DNA from: Nectonema munidae
Lineage: Eukaryota; Nematomorpha; Nectonematoida; Nectonematidae
Direction: 5' to 3'
NCBI GenBank assembly: GCA_030549495.1
Contig: JAUIRK010000235.1
Coordinates: 744,001-808,000, forward strand
Length of the DNA stretch: 64,000 bases
Shown: one piece after another, positions 45,841 to 56,736 of the stretch
How positions within the stretch are numbered: the first letter of the stretch is position 1
Layout: every line of letters starts with the position of its first letter
The notes under the pieces: model-generated
Database searches by the model: none
Told to the model about the DNA's origin: nothing
What the model saw: only the letters and a program-made list of their open reading frames with translations
Translations under genes and position numbers: made by a program

Positions 45841-46808
45841 TTAATCAAATGTCAAGGCCAATCACAAGTTTCTTTTTATTATAGGTTCCCTCTAGGATTC
45901 CCAACATTCAAAAGCAGTTCTTCAAGATGATACTGTTCAATTATTGAATTTCTTTTAGAATGAGGGGTACTAGAAAATGTTTTTACTCTGAGTGAATCAT
46001 TGTGCTCTAATTGTCATTCAAGTATTATATTTGCTTTTTTTACTGTTCAGCAGATTTTATCAAAAACAAGAATAGTATCGTTATTCTTATTTTCAGTTTT
46101 TTAACTTTTTGTTAGACTTATGTTCTTTTTGTAATAAACTTTTTAAAATTAAATTTTTGTTTTGTGTTTTTTTAGTGAAACTGATATTTTTGACATTTCA
46201 AAATCCATTTTCATTGAATTGAGTTTTATTTTAAGAAAATATACAATATTGATTTGATTTTTTATCTTGCACTGTTCTTTTTTTTGAAAATCTGATCACT
46301 TTTCACGCTCATTTTTTTCCTTTCAGAAATTCTCTGTTTTTATAAATTGTGTTCTCAGTTCCTAAAAATTCATTTTTATATAGTTACTTATAGATACAAA
46401 TTATATGAAAAAGGTATGAAATATGGAATCAGACGAAAACTAAAAATTATCAAACCTAGATGGCGTTAAAATTTATCTTAAAACTGCGTTTTGTGATGGT
46501 TAGAATGTTCTTAGACAATTATGAAGTAGGCACTTTTACTTATTATGAATGGAATTTCACTCATGCTCTTTTAAAATCGAAATTTAAAAATTTCAAAAAA
46601 AAGATTTTTTTGGTAGGCAGAAAAACCTCAAAAAAATGGAGTCTGTGAGATTAGGAATATTTTGAAATTGACATCTACTTATGCCTCACAAAATGAGACA
46701 AAATTAAATAGTAATCATTTGGTACGTTATATATATTTTATTACAAGAAAAAACACATTGAAAATGCTGAATGGAGTAAAAAGCCTATGTGTGGTAAGCG
46801 AAGGTTAA

Positions 46809-47031
46809 GGCATGTGTTGTTTAAGAGATTAAATAAAGAGTTTCTTGATATGTACAGTTCAGATGATGGTTGTCATAGGATATGTAGCGCTGTGTAGCGG
46901 AAAAGATTATAAGATGAATATGAAATAAAAACAGTTCATGGTTGAATGTGTTTGGAGTTGTGTGTGGTTTATTTAAACTTTTCACTCACATGCAAAAAAA
47001 GTAAAATTACATAAAGGTATGACAATGACAG
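46809..47031. other. Flank of the piggyBac insertion, unassigned
   Basis: The plus strand reads HVLFKRLNKEFLDMYSSDDG just after the TTAA before a stop. No family was recognised. It may be the other half of the interrupted sequence seen near 42810-42920. Confidence 0.25.
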
Positions 47032-47255
47032 GGGCTCACATTTTTTTCTTCCAATTTTCAAAATTACTGGCCTGGAAATACCACGGGAGACCAAATATTC
47101 AAGCAATCCTTTAAAATAGAGTGTATTCAGCGCATACGTAAATATATAAGACTACTTTATATTTTTTTTTACAAAATTGATGAAATTTAAAAACTACTTC
47201 CAGCGAAAATATTTTAATTAAATTTGCATATCGCATACACACTAGTTTAAAAAAA
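47032..47255 (-). repeat. Dispersed repeat R1, copy 2
   Basis: Inverse copy of 15640-15885. It starts CAGGGGCTCACA and includes CCACGGGAGACCAAATATTC, AAGCAATCCTT, TATTCAGCGCATACGTAAAT and AAAATATTTTAATTAAATTT. A hAT-like CAGGGG start is visible only in this copy. Confidence 0.65.
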
Positions 47256-47976
47256 ATCCAAAATCTTTCTTTTATGCATAACTCTTCCTTAATGTTTCTT
47301 TCGATGTCAGTTTTGCAATTACATCAAATATCTACCTTCTCATTTGATAATGAAAATTGTTCTGAATTATCGTATTTCTTAAAGTGAAAACGTTGGGGTG
47401 AGTTAACTTATATTCTTGATATGAAAAGTTCCCTTTAACGGTAAATAATACGCCTGCACGTCTTTCCATGTAATCATAAAGTACATTTTATATTATAAAT
47501 ACAGGCTTGGGTTGAGCATTAACGTTTATTCACTATTTCACATTTAGCGTCACATTTGTGATTGTTGTAGCGATGTTTTCTTGGTTTAAACATTTTCGAT
47601 AAAGGGGTACCCACCCTTTTCATTAATTGTGCACATTTCAATGTTTTGTTTTTTAAACTCCTTTTTTATTATTCTATTCACTTTATCCGAGATAAAAGGT
47701 GCTTTCATTTTTAGATTATTACCGAAGTTGTTTCTATTGAATAAATATCTAACATACTCAGGAGGTTCTTTGCTGTTTTCTTTTGAGTATTGCTTTACCG
47801 TTCTCTTAATGAATTTAGGGGTTATTCATTATTTATAGACTTATTATAAATAGTTTTAATTTCATAACTCCTATTACATTGGTCAACACAATTTTTCTGG
47901 CACGAGGTTTTTAAACGGGTTTTAACTAAATTTTAGGTGCTGAATTCAAATATAACTTTGGTTTTTGTGTATCACA
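47256..47976. other. AT-rich sequence without a recognised gene
   Basis: No convincing coding or repeat signal. It may include the 3' end of the family X2 copy that follows on the minus strand. Confidence 0.3.
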
Positions 47977-49500
47977 TCAAGTTTTTGAGATAAACTGTTT
48001 TTTATGTTCAGCTTTTGAAGTGTCTCTAACCAAACTCCAACAGTAGTTGGCCATCATGTTCGTGTCCCATCGACCTTGGTAAAGTTCTTCCATCGCTTTA
48101 ATGTCTTGATGGAAGCGCTCACTTTGCTCCTCTCTCGTGTCTCCTAAATTTGCTGAAAACGCATCTAAGTGAATGTGCAAGTAGTGAACCTTGATACTCA
48201 TTCTGCATCGGAGAGCTTGTAAACTTAAGAGCAGCTCTTCCACAATTTCTTGATAGTTGTCTGCTTTCTTGTTCCCTAGAAAATTTGGCGCCAAATTAGA
48301 GAAATCATTCCAAGCTCTCGGCTGTGCCTTTGTCATTTTAGCAAAAAAGTGTGCATCTCTCAGTAGGCTTCTTAATTGAGGTCCATCAAAAACCCCTGCC
48401 TTTTTTCTCATCACTAAGACTCCGAAATGTCGAGCATTTGTATTTGAAACACTCTCCACTATGATGAAGAACCTTGAGGAATCGCTTCATGATACCCAAT
48501 TTTATGTGAAGAGGAGGAAGGAGAATGTTTTTTGTCAACTAGAAGATCGTTAGTGATATTCGAGTCACCATACTTTAAATTGTGTCGTGGCCACTTTTTT
48601 TACCCAATGAACGCATGTAGCTCTGCTATCCCAATAACACACAAAACAAGGATATTTTGTGTATCCTCTTTGCTGACCCAATAAATGGTATTGCAACTTT
48701 TCTAGAACAGTTTTAATGTTTTCATATTCTTCCTTAATTTGTAAAGATTGTCCAATTGGAATTGAACCATACTTGTTTCCATTATGAAGAAAAACACATT
48801 TTAAGGTCCTTTTAGAATTGTCTATAAAAAGTCTTGAATCCTCAGAATTATATGCACCTAAGCTCATTTAGAGAAGAAGTCCTTTTATATTTTTACAAAA
48901 AAACAAAATGGTTACATGAACAAAAATACTTTCGTAGTTGTTCTTCCCTGTTGCGATAAAAAGAGACACTTGCATCTTTTTTTCTTGAACCCTGAAGCCA
49001 ACAATTCACCAGATTGTTTTTGCAAGTATAGCTCTCTGACCAGATCATTTAATTCTGACTGAGTAAATAAAGAGTGCTTTTTACAATCTTTATCAGATGG
49101 CTTGAAAAGTTCAGAGTTTACATTTTCCTCCTCTTTTAAATTAATAACTTCTTGCAAAGGTATTTCTTCACTGCAAGGAACTGGTCGAATGGCTGATGGA
49201 AATATTTGGATATTGCAGATATCGTTTGTTTTTCTTATTTAAACCGTTAGTATTGAGAAGACAGGAGTAGCAGTTATCTAAATGATTCGTTGGTTCTCTT
49301 CAAATCATAGGCACGCCAAATTGAAGTCTAGCATTTTTTCTTTAAGACCAAGATCATAAAGTTTCTAGACACGTTTTGCGCACTTTGTGAGGAGCCCAAC
49401 TTTTGTCCTGGTCTCCAAGTGGTATTTCAAAATAAGCAAGATATACTCCCTTCACAAAATTTGTGATGTTACGCCTTTGACTTTTCAAAATAAACTCCCA
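47977..49500 (-). pseudogene. Copy of an uncharacterised multi-copy invertebrate protein (family X2)
   Basis: Three large open segments are in family order on the minus strand. Segment 49157-48912 has HSLFTQSELNDLVRELYLQK and SGELLASGFKKK. Segment 48867-48565 has EDSRLFIDNSKRTLKCVFLH, NGNKYGSIPIGQS and LLGQQRGYTKYPCFVCYWDS. Segment 48459-47977 has NFLGNKKADNYQEIVEELLL, MSIKVHYLHIHLDAF, ERFHQDIKAMEELYQGRWD and MMANYCWSLVRD. Farther upstream (to about 49500) weaker matches continue in other frames. From memory this protein recurs in spiders, hydra, aphids and sea lice as an unnamed product. Its copy number suggests a mobile carrier, but no transposase motif is evident. The copy is broken in several places. 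Function unknown. Confidence 0.65.
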
Positions 49501-49869
49501 CAAATGTAACAGAATCTATCTGGGTCATTCCTGCATCTTCTTCTATGAGAAATTGAAGTCATTATTAGATTAAAAGCTTTAATTTGCAAAACGAAAAAAT
49601 AAGTACATTTATTATTATAAGATAAAAATAACTATGTTACTAAATTAAATACCACAATTTGTAGACCTAAACCTGCAAAAAACTTTAAAAAGAGAATTTT
49701 TGGTGAAACTCATTAAAATATGGATACCATAAAAACGTTATGTGGTGAAGCAAATCTGTGGTTAGATTTGAATTCAGCACATCATCAAACTTAGTCAAAA
49801 ACAGTTTATTAACTTCATGCCAGAAAAAAATTATTTTTGTAAAACAGTGTTATCAGAGATTCTATTTGC

Positions 49870-50410
49870 TCAATTAAGTTTCTTTTTAATGAGAGAAGAT
49901 TTGGTGCTGATAAAATGTGCTGACTTGAAATTCACACAAATATTTTTATCAGTTTTCTTAGGAAACACTTGTTTTATAATTGTATTATTTTTATCAAGAA
50001 AGGAGATGGTATCAATTTTTGAAATTTTATTTATTTCAAGATTATTAAGAAAGTTAAGAAATTTGTTTATATCATTGTCTTTCCTGAAGAATGTAATGCA
50101 GTCATCAATATATCTGAACCAAATTGGAAAATCAAGATTTGCAAATATAGAGGTGCTTTCAAAATACTCCCTGAATAATATGGCAATAGTTGGCGATAAT
50201 AATCTACCACCCATTGGGAGTCCTTTTTTGAAGATAAAATTGAATATCCCAAAAGATGATATTATTCCAAAAAAATTCTAAGATGTCCTTTATCAAGTTT
50301 ATTTGTCTCCGCGTTATGTTTGAAAAAACCGATTGTCGGCGAAAATTCATATGTTTGCAAAACTTTGTGCCGAATAAATTGTTTACTCTTTCTCTCTTTA
50401 CTTTATGCAC
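49870..50410 (-). mobile_element. Penelope-like retroelement RT fragment
   Basis: The segment 50410-50204 (LEFFWNNIIFWDIQFYLQKR) leads, with a frame change, into PMGGRLLSPTIAILFREYFE (50214-49870). Then come FPIWFRYIDDCITFFRKDN with the catalytic IDD, a Leu/Asn-rich spacer, ISKIDTISFLDKNNTII, and KKTDKNICVNFKSAHFISTK. The G-PMG, WFRYVDD, FLD and YRK-T-T--Y--NS-HP series is that of Penelope-like RTs. Neither the fingers domain nor a GIY-YIG endonuclease is visible, so this is a short, dead fragment. Confidence 0.75.
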
Positions 50411-51449
50411 TAATTTAATGGGTCACCTTCATAATCAAATCTATATCCATATGTTATAAAGTGAAATAAGCTAAAAGTAGGTATATGTGTTTGTTTCTCC
50501 ATTTATCATAACAGATTATGACAATTCCTCAAATTTCAAATAGTTGAACAAAGACGAATTAGCGTGGCTCTATATTCTAACAAAAACAGAATAAGACATT
50601 CATCAGAAAATAGATGTTTACATTGCATACTCGTATAAGCACATTATATGATGTCTCCTACCATTTATATATATCATATCAAATCACATACGCATATAAA
50701 TGCACATTATGATTGGTTGTATCCCGTGCTTAACTTCTTGAGTTTTTGCATGATACCATATATATTGTTTATGTTGGGGACTATGATGTTACAAAAGTGT
50801 CTTATGGTGACGGAGTTTGACTTTATTTTCACTTATATAACGTGATCATTATTCTTAGATGGTTTTAATTGTAGATATGTTCAACATATATGCATTGAAA
50901 CTTTATACCGCTTGTCATTGGGTGTACTTTGCAAAATTAACATGATCAGTCATTTTATGGTGGACCAAAAATTCCATCAACAAAGTTGTTATTCATGGAA
51001 ATTTGCACTCACGAAAGTTTTACCCACTTATATCCGAAAATTACTCCGAGAAAATTCTATCCAAAACATATATTAATGGAAATTTTAACTCATAAAATTT
51101 CTACCCGCAAATAGAAAGTTAAAAAATGGCTTGTAGGCCTTTTGAATTTTTTTCCCAACTATAAATATGCAATGTCTTTCTTTTTAAATTCCTTATTAAA
51201 TTCTTTTTTATATGTTTAGTGGTGTATTCCAATTTTATTTTATCAATTAATAAATCTTCTTCTATAAAAACTTATTGTTTCTTCTGGTACTAATTTCACA
51301 TCTAAAACTCAGAGGCAGTATTGATTGTGACAAATGTGTATTTTGTTTCTTTTGGAGAGTAATTTTACAATTAAAAATTTTGATACGTTAAACAAATGGA
51401 CATTGCCCACACATAAGCAAGAATACTTTCTAAACCAATTTCTCGTACA
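50411..51449. other. No recognised gene
   Basis: Around 50990-51115 the phrase ATGGAAATTTGCACTCACGA, AAGTTTTACCC is repeated once in diverged form (ATGGAAATTTTAACTCATAA, AATTTCTACCC) about 90 bp later. Otherwise AT-rich with no support for a gene. Confidence 0.3.
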
Positions 51450-51635
51450 AATTGTGGGTCCCGACCCTTCAGTGGGTCGCATGAAAAATAAAATGGGTCG
51501 TGACAAAAAAGATGCTGAATAAATGAACGTATATCGGAACAGTGTTTGTCCTATTACGCCTAAGTATTATGGGACGCGATGCAAACTGTCGTTCTTGCTA
51601 TTGGTCGCGGTAAAAAAAGTTTGAAAAACGTTGTG
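51450..51635. repeat. Dispersed hAT-type repeat R2, copy 2
   Basis: GTGGGTCCCGACCCTTCAGT, GGGTCGCATGAAAAATAAAA, TGGGTCGTGACAAAAAAG. From 51488 it parallels 25460-25606 (GATGCTGAATAAATGAACG, CCTAAGTATTATGGGACGCG, AAAAAAGTTTGAAAAACG). It is the longer of the two copies at the left side. Confidence 0.65.
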
Positions 51636-52620
51636 TTAAGGGATAATTTTCATGGCACCCATTTTGAATAGAATTTGCTGGAACTTTGAATCTAAAATCA
51701 TTGTAAGCACACGACACTCTTTGGGTTTGGAAACAGGACTCTGCCTAGCATCAGATTTAACTCTCCTTTTGTGTTTTAGCCATCATTGGCACCGTGAATC
51801 AGAAGTTGCAAGCGGTTCAGAATTTGCAACAAAAAGGACAATTATCTTCATGAACTCAAAAGGATTGCAATTTTTGCCGTTCTCTTTTCTACATGCATCG
51901 TCGCGTTATTTTCCATTTCTACATACTCTTGTGAAATAAAGTCTTTTTCCTATATATGTATATTGTATATATTTGTATTTGTATTGAAATAATTTCATCA
52001 AAATTGTATATATTGAACATTATGTGAAATATTATTTCAAAATTATCAGAGCAATCAACACCCGCCGCTCATGAATAAAATAAAAACAAGACACACAACT
52101 TAGATTTTAATGATGCCGAAACTTTAAGAAATACATTTATATATTTCAAGAGAGTATCCTCCCTCATCCCTTGTTGATGAGCCTGGGAAAGTCAAGAATT
52201 TTGAAGATTTTATAAAAATTCAAAGTTTTAGTTGAGGGGAATTGAGACAGATAGGGTAAATCTATTTATGTTTTAAAGACTAAAAATTTTCATTATACTA
52301 ATATTTAAAGTATTTTTTTTATCAGATCTTGGAGATATAAATATTTCTTATATATCTAAATTCTTAATGTAATAAGCTTTTATATGATGCCGAATTTAGT
52401 TTAATTGTTTTGATTTGAAAACATGATAAAAACCTCTGAAGGGTGGAAATGGGCTTTACATGAAGCAGTTTAAAATGTAAGAGTAATGCAAATAAAAATT
52501 GCGGCAGGCGAACCCTCTAAAACACAGTAGACTCAAGAATCTTCTTTATCTGAGGTCCAAAAATAAATAAAAAATAAATATTTTAACGAATCAAAAGAGA
52601 GGTTCAATAAATGAAACCTT
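51636..52620. other. No recognised gene
   Basis: The open frame 51652-51939 is unassigned and of ordinary composition. Nothing else was supported. Confidence 0.3.
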
Positions 52621-52780
52621 AGTCAAGGTAAAGGTAGCGCGGGGTGTTTTCATCGAGAAGGCGCCGCTTGTATCCAACTATGAGAAAGGGGGCTTGATGC
52701 GGGATCGAACCTAATACCTTGAGTTATTGAAACCCAGTACCTAACAAAATTACTCACGCTCATTCAAGCTATGCACGAAT
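52621..52780 (-). mobile_element. SINE family 2, inverse copy with tRNA-like head
   Basis: The minus strand starts with TAGCTTGAATGAGCGTGAGT (A-box-like) and has the pol III B-box GGTTCGATCCC at plus positions 52701-52711. It continues GCATCAAGCCCCCTTTCTC, GGCGCCTTCTCGATGAAAAC and ACCCCGCGCTACCTTTACC. The 3' part matches 11605-11682. Confidence 0.6.
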
Positions 52781-53005
52781 TAATAACAAACAAAAGAATC
52801 TTAGGATATGATTAAACTTTGAATAAAACGATGTAACTATTCCATATTAAGAGAGTTTTAGTATAATTTTATATCAAAATTTTAAACTTTCAAGTGAATC
52901 ATTTTATGTATATATTGGTCATTTCTTTATTGCTTTACGCTTTCACATATTTCAATCCATTCATTAAGATGGAAAAGAAATCTGGAAATTTTCGAACAGT
53001 TAGAG

Positions 53006-55361
53006 CAGGGGTTCCCAACCTTTTGACACTCGCGACCCTTTAACTAAAAGTTTGAAATTCATGTGACCCCCTTCTTAGGGCTTACTATCAGCAGCTTAAT
53101 TTTTTATTTTCTGTGAAGAAGAGGGTAGAAACATCTAAAAATATGTTTGATAATTTTGTAATTATTTATTGGAAAATTTAGTCACATTGATCCAACTTGA
53201 ATTTACAAAAAAACATAGATATGTTTGAACAGCTATCCCACCCTGCTAGTGAGATGCCTGATGCTGCATGTCAGCAGCGAGCTTTGAAATTCGTGGCCGA
53301 ACGTTTGTTAGAGCCAGTCTCATGTCATCTCCAACATCTAATCTGTTCCTATTCTTTGTTTTTACATTGACAAGAGTGGAAAATCCGGCCTCACATAAGT
53401 AGGTAGAAGCAAATGGAACAAGGACACGTAAAGCTACTTTGGAGTATGACTGATACATAGCGCATCAGAACTGAGTTACGGATTTCACCTTGAAGAGATC
53501 CCGTGCTGAAGAGTCGGTCCTTAGATCCAAAAATTCATCTTGGAAATAATCTGGTATGCTGGATACATCAAGTTCAGTACAAAATGGGTTCCTTACCAGG
53601 GCCTCCTGTTACCGTGATAGCTCAAGGAAGTAACGCTCGACTTCCATTTATAAAGACTGAAGAAGTTCGTTGGAGACCCATTTGGATCTGAGACTCATCC
53701 GTCACTCCACAAATTTTTTCAAAAATAATGATGTTTCCAAAATTGGTTTTTCGACACGAGTTCTGCAGTTTGAAAACAAATTCTCGAAGAATCTTGAAAA
53801 AGGAGAACATGTGTTTCCCTTCCTTGAACCTCCATATTTAGCTTGTTTATTTGGTCAAAAATTTCAGCTAGGTAAGGAACCCTTTTATTCCATGCTTCAT
53901 TTAAGAAAGTAAGCTACAAGATCTTTTACTTTCTCGAGTCTCCAGGAATAGCTTTATTTCATCTTTCATTTCAAAGACACGATTAATAACGTTTCCTGAC
54001 AACCAATGTCACGCTATATAGAAGAGAAAGACTTCGTGGTCAGCATTCATGCCTTTGCATAGTTCTTTAAATAGGAGAGTATTGAGTGCTTGATTCTTTA
54101 CATAATTTACAATTTTGATCACAAATTCAAGCAACAAAACACATTGTGGTTTCTCGATGCCTTCGTTGGCGAGCAGAGTGGTGAAGCCAATCTTTAGGTT
54201 ACATTCTGAGTATCTGCGCCGTGTTTCCGATTAAAATGTCATATCACAGGAGCATGCTTGTTAGACAAGTTATTTTTATTGCTTACTTATCTCGTTGCTA
54301 AAATAAAATAAAAATGCTGAATAATAGATCTTACACCAGTGATGTTTTTTGCAATTAGTGAGAACATTTATTTATTGTTGAACGATGCGGGTTCGAAACT
54401 CTTTCTAAAAACTTATATACAAAATTTTTTATTGGGAAACAAAGAAATAGTTGAGTGTATAAATAAATTTTTTTTTATATAACATGCTCAACCAATTGAG
54501 ATAAATCAGCAGTGTCGTCAGACTTATCAAACTGGAAGCTGGAAAATTTTCAATTTTTACGTCAAACTTCATTTGATTCTTTACATTTTGCGATATCATT
54601 ACAATTCTTTAGGTACTTCTATTCTTGTAGACTTTATCGCAGAAATTATTTCTGATTTGTTTATGAAATTTTCTAAAAAACTCGGCCATCTATCATACAA
54701 TCTTTCTGAATTTCCCCATTGTCCAGTAGATTTTTTAGCAATCATTTTTGTCACATCAAAAGATGCCATATGATTTTTTAACTTATTTTCATTAAAGACT
54801 AAAGCCGTTTTAAGCTGTATAACCTTTATTTTTTCATTTCACTATTTTCAGGATATTTATCAATATATTCTTTCTGACAGGTAGAAAAATGACATTCTAC
54901 TCTATATTTTTTGAATTGTGGCATATCATGCACATACACTTTTCTCTAAAACTCGTAAAAAATTTTCTTGCCGTTCTTCTTGAAAGGCATCATTATGAGT
55001 CTGCTAAATGAATCTTAAAAATACTTTATTCAAAAAAGTACTATTGAAGCAGGAAAAAAAATATTGATAAAAAGCTCGCAAATCTTTTTTGAAATATTTT
55101 TCAAAAAATTGTATAAAATTTTTACTTTTTTTTTCATATAAAATCATAAATACATTTGAGAAGAATATAAAATAATACATATAATTAATTGGAAAAAACT
55201 TTGTGCTTGACTCAATCGGGCAATAAAATGTCTTTGCGTGCGTTATGGCGCCCCGAGCATATTGTGGGGCATTACTGAGTAGGAGCATGAAAATATAATT
55301 GATGAATATAAACCTAGCTACTTCTAACAAGGCTTCACGACCCACCGGTTGGGAACCCCTG
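53006..55361 (-). mobile_element. hAT element (ZBED5-like transposase) with perfect terminal repeats
   Basis: The ends CAGGGGTTCCCAACC (53006) and GGTTGGGAACCCCTG (to 55361) are exact inverse copies, extended by GAG/CTC outside. On the minus strand the transposase reads, in several frames: KFSSFQFDKSDDTADLSQL (about 54560-54500), KELCKGMNADHEVFLFY, RVFEMKDEIKLFLETRE, FLNEAWNKRVPYLAEIF, NKLNMEVQG. Then ALVRNPFCTELDVSSIP and the C-terminal core SKVALRVLVPFASTYLCEAG, KNRNRLDVGDDMRLALTN with QASH at the end (53458-53246 open). The BED finger and much of the N-terminus are unreadable. Flanking octamers (AGTTAGAG, CTCTTTAT) do not match. Confidence 0.8.
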
Positions 55362-55738
55362 CTCTTTATTATGCGAGACTCACATTCACCAAGACCTTCT
55401 TGGCTAGCGTTTCTTTTTTGAAAACGTAGGAACGCATCTTCTTGAGTTGGTTGTTCTAAGAAAGGAAAATGAATACTGTAGATTACAAACAATAATCAAC
55501 AATTCGGCTATCAAAAAAGTATCTTAAACGATCCTCTTTCGGTAGGAATAGAAGCGTTCAACTGTTTAGTTATTTCAACTCATTCGAAGTAATCAGAGTC
55601 ACTATACTTGGAAATATAAATCTAAGGTTTGTGCATCATTTATGCTGTAAAATTTTATGCCCCATTTACCAGGTTTGGTTAGATGAAGAACTTTGATTTG
55701 ACAGTTTCCTCGCTACCTCTGAAGTTGTTCATCTATTG

Positions 55739-56574
55739 CAGTGGTTCTTAACCTGGGGGTAGTGACCCCTTTGGAGGTCGTTTGAAGTTTTTACAGGGGT
55801 CATGAAAAACTTTTGGTATCAAAAAGTGTATCCTCATGAACGTCTTTCCATCAGTTGCAAAACTATTTCTATTTAATGTATTCATTAATCCTGATTGTAT
55901 GATGCAATCAATTAATAATTTTGCCCTTAAAATCAAACATCATTTTAAATCTCACACATGTTGCTTGCAATCAAGCAATTGAAAACTATTTTCCGAAGTT
56001 AAATAGCCGTTCTAATGACATTTGGATCACCAGACCTTTTTCAGTGAGCGAAAGTAGCATTGATGACTCTGATGCTGATGCCAAAGTGGAGTTTTTTCAA
56101 ATAAGAAAAGACAGTCAATTAAAACTCGATTTTTCCGAGCAAGCATTTCCATCATTCTGGGCCAAATTAAAAACCGTTTATCCTATTCTTTCCAAACGTG
56201 CCTTCAACTTATTGTTCCAAGACTGGATTTTGTGCAATGATGCCTTTAAAAACAAGTGCACGTAATAAGCTTGCAATTGATTCAGACACGAGATGCTGTC
56301 TGTCGAGCATTACACCATGTTTTGAAAAACTTTTGTCTGACAAAGAATACCAGCCTTCGAATTAAATTATACTGAATTTGTTAGATTATATTAATTTAAA
56401 TAAAAATTTTCAATTAAACTTTCTTTTAACAAATGTTTGTATTATAAAATATAACATGTAAATTTTCTTGTTTTTAACATTAAACGGCTGAATCAAAAAG
56501 AATTTTATAGGGGTCATAAAAAATTTTTTCATAATATTTAGGGGTAAACAGATCCTAAAGGTTAAGAACCACTG
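55739..56574 (+). mobile_element. Internally deleted hAT derivative (836 bp) with target duplication
   Basis: The ends CAGTGGTTCTTAACC and GGTTAAGAACCACTG are perfect inverse copies. The flanks ATCTATTG (55731-55738) and CTCTATTG (56575-56582) are an 8-bp target duplication with one change. Subterminal GGGGTCATGAAAAA and TAGGGGTCATAAAAAA are repeated. Inside, only the transposase C-terminus remains: VACNQAIENYFPKLNSRSND, SQLKLDFSEQAFPSFWAKLK, VYPILSKRAFNLL. After one frameshift near 56225-56245 come ARNKLAIDSDTRCCLSSITP and KEYQPSN with a stop. It needs a transposase in trans. It is related to, but distinct from, the ZBED5-like copies on either side. Confidence 0.88.
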
Positions 56575-56736
56575 CTCTATTGGGACAAAGTCAATCGGTG
56601 TCCAATATCTTAGTAAAAGATTCACACTAATTGGAAAAGGAAAGGAACCTTCCAAATAAAAAACTTTATTTACTAATTCAAATTTTTAAAATAATATTTC
56701 AAAAAAACTTGTGCCTTTAAGGTAGAGTCAGATAGT

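Larger units (their letters stand above)
42924..46804 (+). mobile_element. piggyBac element with 16-bp perfect terminal inverted repeats
   Basis: The left end is CCTTCGCTTACCACAC (42924-42939) and the right end is its exact reverse complement (46789-46804), flanked on the right by TTAA (46805-46808). The left flank is GGAA. Subterminal sequences also pair: ACGCCATCTA near 43162 with TAGATGGCGT near 46457. ATGGAGTAAAAAGCC occurs in the same orientation at both ends (about 42973 and 46770). At 3.9 kb it carries a broken transposase and, downstream, a fragment of a second piggyBac-like transposase. Confidence 0.85.

Noticed and set aside
49817-50281. Plus-strand 154-codon open frame
   Set aside because: It is the antisense shadow of the Penelope-like RT, whose WFRYIDD and FLD motifs are on the minus strand.
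53006-55361. An 8-bp target duplication for this hAT element
   Set aside because: The flanking octamers AGTTAGAG and CTCTTTAT are not similar, so no duplication is claimed despite the perfect termini.
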